A DNA stretch of 64,000 nucleotides from Druceiella hillmani (taxonomy: Eukaryota; Arthropoda; Insecta; Lepidoptera; Hepialidae): NCBI GenBank assembly GCA_039881145.1, contig JAYKKI010000038.1:775001-839000 (forward strand), read 5' to 3'. Below the pieces are notes generated by a model. That model was not told where the DNA came from. It saw only the letters and a program-made list of their open reading frames with translations, and made no database searches. Positions 59,870 through 64,000 of this stretch are shown piece after piece. The position numbers and the translations under genes were made by a program. Each line of letters begins with the position of its first letter. Positions within the stretch are counted from its first letter, which is position 1.

Positions 59870-60351
59870 ATTGTCGTTAACGCTAGAAATTAACATGAGT
59901 AACACACTTTTATCTCCTGTTACCAGAAACATTAGCCTCTCCTTGGTACGATGGAAACTCAACAGCTCCAAGAACACATTAACTGCGTTAGCTCATAAGG
60001 TAGAAAAAACGAAATATTTCCACTTCTTTTTCAAAGCATGAAGTTGTTTTTCCACTGCAGTATAAGAGTATAAAAATATCTTTGCCAAACAACGCGAACT
60101 TAATCTTGGATCTGTTTCAAGAAAGCTTTTTACTTTTTCTAAATCAATTCTAGGAAGTCGTTTTGGATAAGATTAATCGGACAGGTCAAAATTTCTTTCA
60201 TTGAATCTTTGGAAGCAGTGCTCGGCTGTGTCCTAAGAGGGATACTTTCATCCATTATTGTGTATATATTGCGTAATACTTCACTGGTTTTTTGCCCTAA
60301 ACGATATTCATGAAAAAATAGTCCTATAAATTTGCTTATTAATACTTCCAT
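59870..60351 (-). pseudogene. mariner-like transposase relic (N-terminal half)
   Basis: Frame 60351-60139 reads LFFHEYRLGQKTSEVLRNIY and SIPLRTQPST, matching the start of a mariner DNA-binding domain. A later frame gives DLEKVKSFLETDPRLSSRCL and SYTAVEKQLHALKKKWKYF (second helix-turn-helix), then NVFLELLSFHRTKERLMFLV (about 59990), the segment before the first catalytic D, where TGDE has become TGDK. The rest was not recognised and no ends were found. Confidence 0.65.
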
Positions 60352-60359
60352 TTTTAATT

Positions 60360-61632
<1,273 letters not shown>

Positions 61633-61754
61633 TCTTACCCGACGAACTTCGTACCGCCTCAGAGGCACTAAATGTTTTAACTTATTAGCTGAATTATATT
61701 CAATTTTTTAGTAAGTTAAAATGAATACTCAAAATAAAAAGTATTTTAATTGCA

Positions 61755-61991
61755 TTAAAATAAATGTAATTCTCGTGACACTCCGCATTTTTTCATTTGC
61801 TTTATTGAAGCAAATCGAAATGATTCGCGTAGCATTGCTGCACTTTTTTCTGTTAAATTATTTTTTGGATCTGGATCATCTAGTGCAACCCACTCTGCTA
61901 GATGCTCTTCATTAAAGCACCTTGTGCTATACGACATTTTTCGATTTGTTGTCAGGTGCGGGAACAAACAAAGCGAATGGTTTGCCCACAC
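61755..61991 (-). other. 78-codon frame with coding-like tail, unrecognised
   Basis: Overlaps the end of the Helitron helicase in another frame. Its second half (CFNEEHLAEWVALDDPDPKN, NLTEKSAAMLRESFRFASIK, QMKKCGVSRELHLF) has balanced composition unlike AT-driven chance frames. I do not recognise it. It could be a C-terminal extension or part of captured host sequence. Confidence 0.3.
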
Positions 61992-62200
61992 TTGAACACG
62001 CTACATACAATTTACCATGAGAAAAACGTTCATTTTCTATATTCAGGCTACAAACACTACACGATTAGCCTGGTGATTTGTTGATCGTTATGGCGAATGC
62101 AAGGCAAATCGGAAATTGAATTCGTTTGAACTCGAACGGCATATCGGTTGGGATAATCGGAATTCTAAATTTGAAATTTTTTTTCAAATGGTTTCTGGGG
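61900..62200 (-). pseudogene. Helitron PIF1-type helicase C-terminus (broken)
   Basis: The minus-strand frame reads IPTDMPFEFKRIQFPICLAF, AITINKSPG, stop, SCSVCSLNIENERFSHGKLY and VACSSVGKPFALFVPAPDNK, then SKNVV and a stop. These are the last helicase motifs (the QFP...FAMTINKAQGQS and FSHGQLYVACSR blocks) of Helitron proteins. In this copy the conserved Q is lost and a TAA follows the glycine. The helicase N-terminal motifs are not present upstream. Confidence 0.85.
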
Positions 62201-62259
62201 AATCGGCTGTTAAAGATAGACGGACGACGTAAGGAATCTTACGAGGGTTTTTTTTGCTT

Positions 62260-62788
62260 TTTATGTATTGAATCCTAATTATGAAAACATATGAAATGTT
62301 ACATCTTCCTACTCTTTACTTCTTTACTTGACTCAAATAATAGCTTAAAATTTTTAAGTATTGGTTTTACAAATTGAACTATATTTCAGTAATATCTCCT
62401 TATATAAATAATGTATTATGTTTTAGATTTTACTAGTGAATTTAATTTTCTTTAATATATTCATATTAATATTTCAAAAGTTATTAAAAATGTTATTACT
62501 TCAAAATTTGCGATTATTTCGAAAGTTATTAAAAATGATAACTATGATTCTATCAATAAAAGACATTTCAATAACACCTTTGGTCTGTGTTTTCAAAGAA
62601 TGAGCATTATTTTCCATTTTTACATATTGTGGTACATAACACAATTATATCTGGAATTATATATATTTAGATTTAATATAACATTTTATTTCAGTAACTT
62701 ATTGAACCATATTAAACCAGAGTTCGGAGAGCAAAAATCATTATAATCTTGGGGAGTAAAATTTACGCGAAATTTGCAACCACTAATC
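62260..62788. other. AT-rich sequence, nothing recognised
   Basis: GAAAGTTATTAAAAATG is repeated near 62475 and 62520. No gene was recognised. Confidence 0.4.
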
Positions 62789-62918
62789 TTAAGCCGGGTC
62801 CAGACGGGTGTAACTTGTAATGTAAGATTACATGTAATTTTGCGTCAACAGTGTGGACGGCACACGAACGGTACGCGAATCTATTTCACGAGCAGCTGTT
62901 TCCACAGTTGCTACGAAC

Positions 62919-63341
62919 ATGCCGAATAGGAAGGTCGTGATAGGTGGTGCTGCTTTTATTTATATGTATTTACTAGCTGAAGACCGGAAACGTTTAAAGC
63001 GTCGATGGTGGAAAACTAAATTGTATAAAAGAAGATCTTCTTTACTCGTGGAACTAAAATCTCAGCAAATAAGTGGCCAATATAAAAACTTTACCCGGAT
63101 GTCGCCTAATGATTTTGAATATTTGTTAACAATCATTGCGCCTAAAATATCAAGACAAGATACTATAATGAGATCTGCAATTTCTCCGCAAGATAGACTG
63201 GCTCTAACACTAAGATTTTTGGCAACAGGAGATTCATATACAAGCCTTCAATACACCTTCAGAATTTCAAAACAGTCAATCTCTTGCATTGTACCAGAAG
63301 TTTGTGAAGCGATTATAGAAGCTTTGAAAGAAAACATCAAG
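62919..63341 (+). CDS. Harbinger nuclease, 5' exon (intact within the window)
   Basis: Start ATG at 62919-62921 gives MPNRKVVIGGAAFIYMYLLA, a basic KRLKRRWWKTK patch, then MSPNDFEYLLTIIAPKISRQ, RLALTLRFLATGDSYTSLQY, FRISKQSISCIVPEV and ends at AAG|GTGAGT. It aligns along its length with exons 1 and 2 of the first element's nuclease, with the first intron absent. The catalytic D/D/E exon must lie beyond 64000. The earlier in-frame ATG at 62853 was not chosen because the first element starts at the equivalent of 62919. Confidence 0.85.
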
Positions 63342-63480
63342 GTGAGTTTTACATATTTGTATTTATTTATTAAAAAAGAAAATAAGGTGTTTAATTACGT
63401 ATTATAACATTAAAATTAGAAAGTTAAATCAAGACATCCACATAGTCTGCATCTTCAAATTATGTAGTAAAAAAAATTAT

Positions 63481-63987
63481 TCAAATCAGGTTATCTACAA
63501 AATCTACCTCTTCATATGAAGTTTGGGATGATTCTGAGGGAACAAGTGAAGTATATGGAGCCGTAGCGTAACTTGTCTGATTCTGACCTGTTGTATACCC
63601 TGAAGTATATCGTTCTGAGCTAATGTGTGAAGAAGGTTGTTCATTGCAATATCTTGTTCTTGTGTACTCGTTGGAATTGAATGCCGATGGATTATAATGT
63701 TGAGGAAAGCCTTCATCGGCTTTGAATATTATGTCCATTATTGCTCGCTGCACGGCATTTTTAGTACTCCTGTTATATTGTTGCATCTTGCTGCATATAA
63801 AATTTGAAAAGAAAAGGGTTTCAGTGTCAAAATTATTTGGATTATTGTTTTGGGGTTCGGCAGCAGGAGTAGAAGCAACACTTTTAAGCACGCCAAGAGC
63901 TTCTGAAAGTATACTCAGTTTTGTATTTTCGTCTGGTTTCTTTTTCTTGGGAGCCAGACCAGTCGGTGATATAAATGCAAGAATCAC
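63481..63987 (-). CDS. Harbinger MADF-type protein, terminal exon with BESS-like motif
   Basis: Minus-strand frame with LAPKKKKPDENTKLSILSEA, a BESS-like LFFSNFICSKMQQYNRSTKN then AVQRAIMDIIFKA, and a Ser/Tyr-rich tail ending SYEEVDFVDNLI. This matches the position and layout of exon 3 of the first element's MADF-BESS gene. It lies inside the nuclease gene's intron on the opposite strand. The exon's upstream splice site is near or beyond 63990 and was not assigned. Confidence 0.75.
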   Translation of the reverse strand: MILAFISPTGLAPKKKKPDENTKLSILSEALGVLKSVASTPAAEPQNNNPNNFDTETLFFSNFICSKMQQYNRSTKNAVQRAIMDIIFKADEGFPQHYNPSAFNSNEYTRTRYCNEQPSSHISSERYTSGYTTGQNQTSYATAPYTSLVPSESSQTSYEEVDFVDNLI

Positions 63988-64000
63988 ATGTTTGCAAAAA

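Larger units (their letters stand above)
62792..64000. mobile_element. second PIF/Harbinger, left part (runs off the window)
   Basis: Begins AGCCGGGTCCAGACGGGTG after TTA (62789-62791), similar in pattern to the first element's TGCCCCGTCCATACG. It holds the nuclease gene's first exon on the plus strand and a BESS-type exon on the minus strand. The right end is outside the window. The duplication cannot be verified here. Confidence 0.8.

Overview
The window looks like intergenic DNA from an insect nuclear genome. It is very AT-rich, has long (TA)n tracts and spliceosomal-type introns, and holds remnants of nearly every class of insect transposon. I found no convincing host gene. Two diffuse hints point to Lepidoptera or a related holometabolous insect: the ACCGAYTTCAAAAAAG-type repeats near 39.67 and 55.95 kb, and the GGCTGGAAGGGATTGCT...AGCAATAA tail near 40.65 kb. 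I recall both as common in moth and butterfly repeats, so the taxon remains an inference.

Layout. At 0.6-1.1 kb there is a possible tRNA-derived SINE and a degenerate 23-bp tandem array. At 2.8-3.1 kb lies the first of six loci (A-F: 2.85, 8.30, 14.05, 21.51, 46.13, 48.79 kb) of one repeat family whose core folds as a hammerhead self-cleaving ribozyme. The intact-looking copies are at 3004-3062 (+) and 48891-48932 (-), with a near-intact one at 48971-49029 (+). Locus C lies just 3' of a 5'-truncated Penelope-like element (RT plus GIY-YIG, 14.7-16.3 kb, minus strand), so the repeat is probably the pseudo-LTR of that element family. Three loci (A, E, F) are head-to-head inverted pairs joined close to the ribozyme's outer stem.

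Other elements in order: a CR1/Jockey-like LINE (3.29-5.49 kb, -); a 510-bp tandem dimer (6.49-7.50 kb); a Tc1-like element with a TA target duplication (8846-10131); an RTE-like LINE relic (12.1-12.5 kb); a short LINE scrap (16.8-17.06 kb). A Helitron 5' half follows (24.6-26.04 kb, +). Its upstream region carries a 190-bp decamer array that reads as a continuous heat-shock element, followed by a TATA-like box and an initiator. A complete PIF/Harbinger spans 27468-31774 with TTA target duplications. Its MADF-BESS gene and nuclease gene are on opposite strands with exons nested in each other's introns, and it carries a broken BRO-family gene of the type known from insect DNA viruses.

The second half holds a deleted mariner (33898-34876), an LTR-like repeat in two inverted copies (39.5 and 56.6 kb), a LINE 3' end (40.0-40.7 kb), a BEL/Pao relic (42.5-44.3 kb), a piggyBac with TTAA ends (53192-55454), a mariner relic (59.9-60.35 kb, -), a Helitron 3' end (61.63-62.25 kb, -), and the left half of a second Harbinger (62.79 kb to the end) with the same nested-exon architecture.

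Most coding regions are broken by stops or shifts. The points most worth following are the hammerhead family, the heat-shock-type promoter in front of a Helitron, the nested Harbinger genes, and the BRO gene inside a Harbinger. Boundaries given without a target-site duplication are approximate, and all identifications were made by eye.
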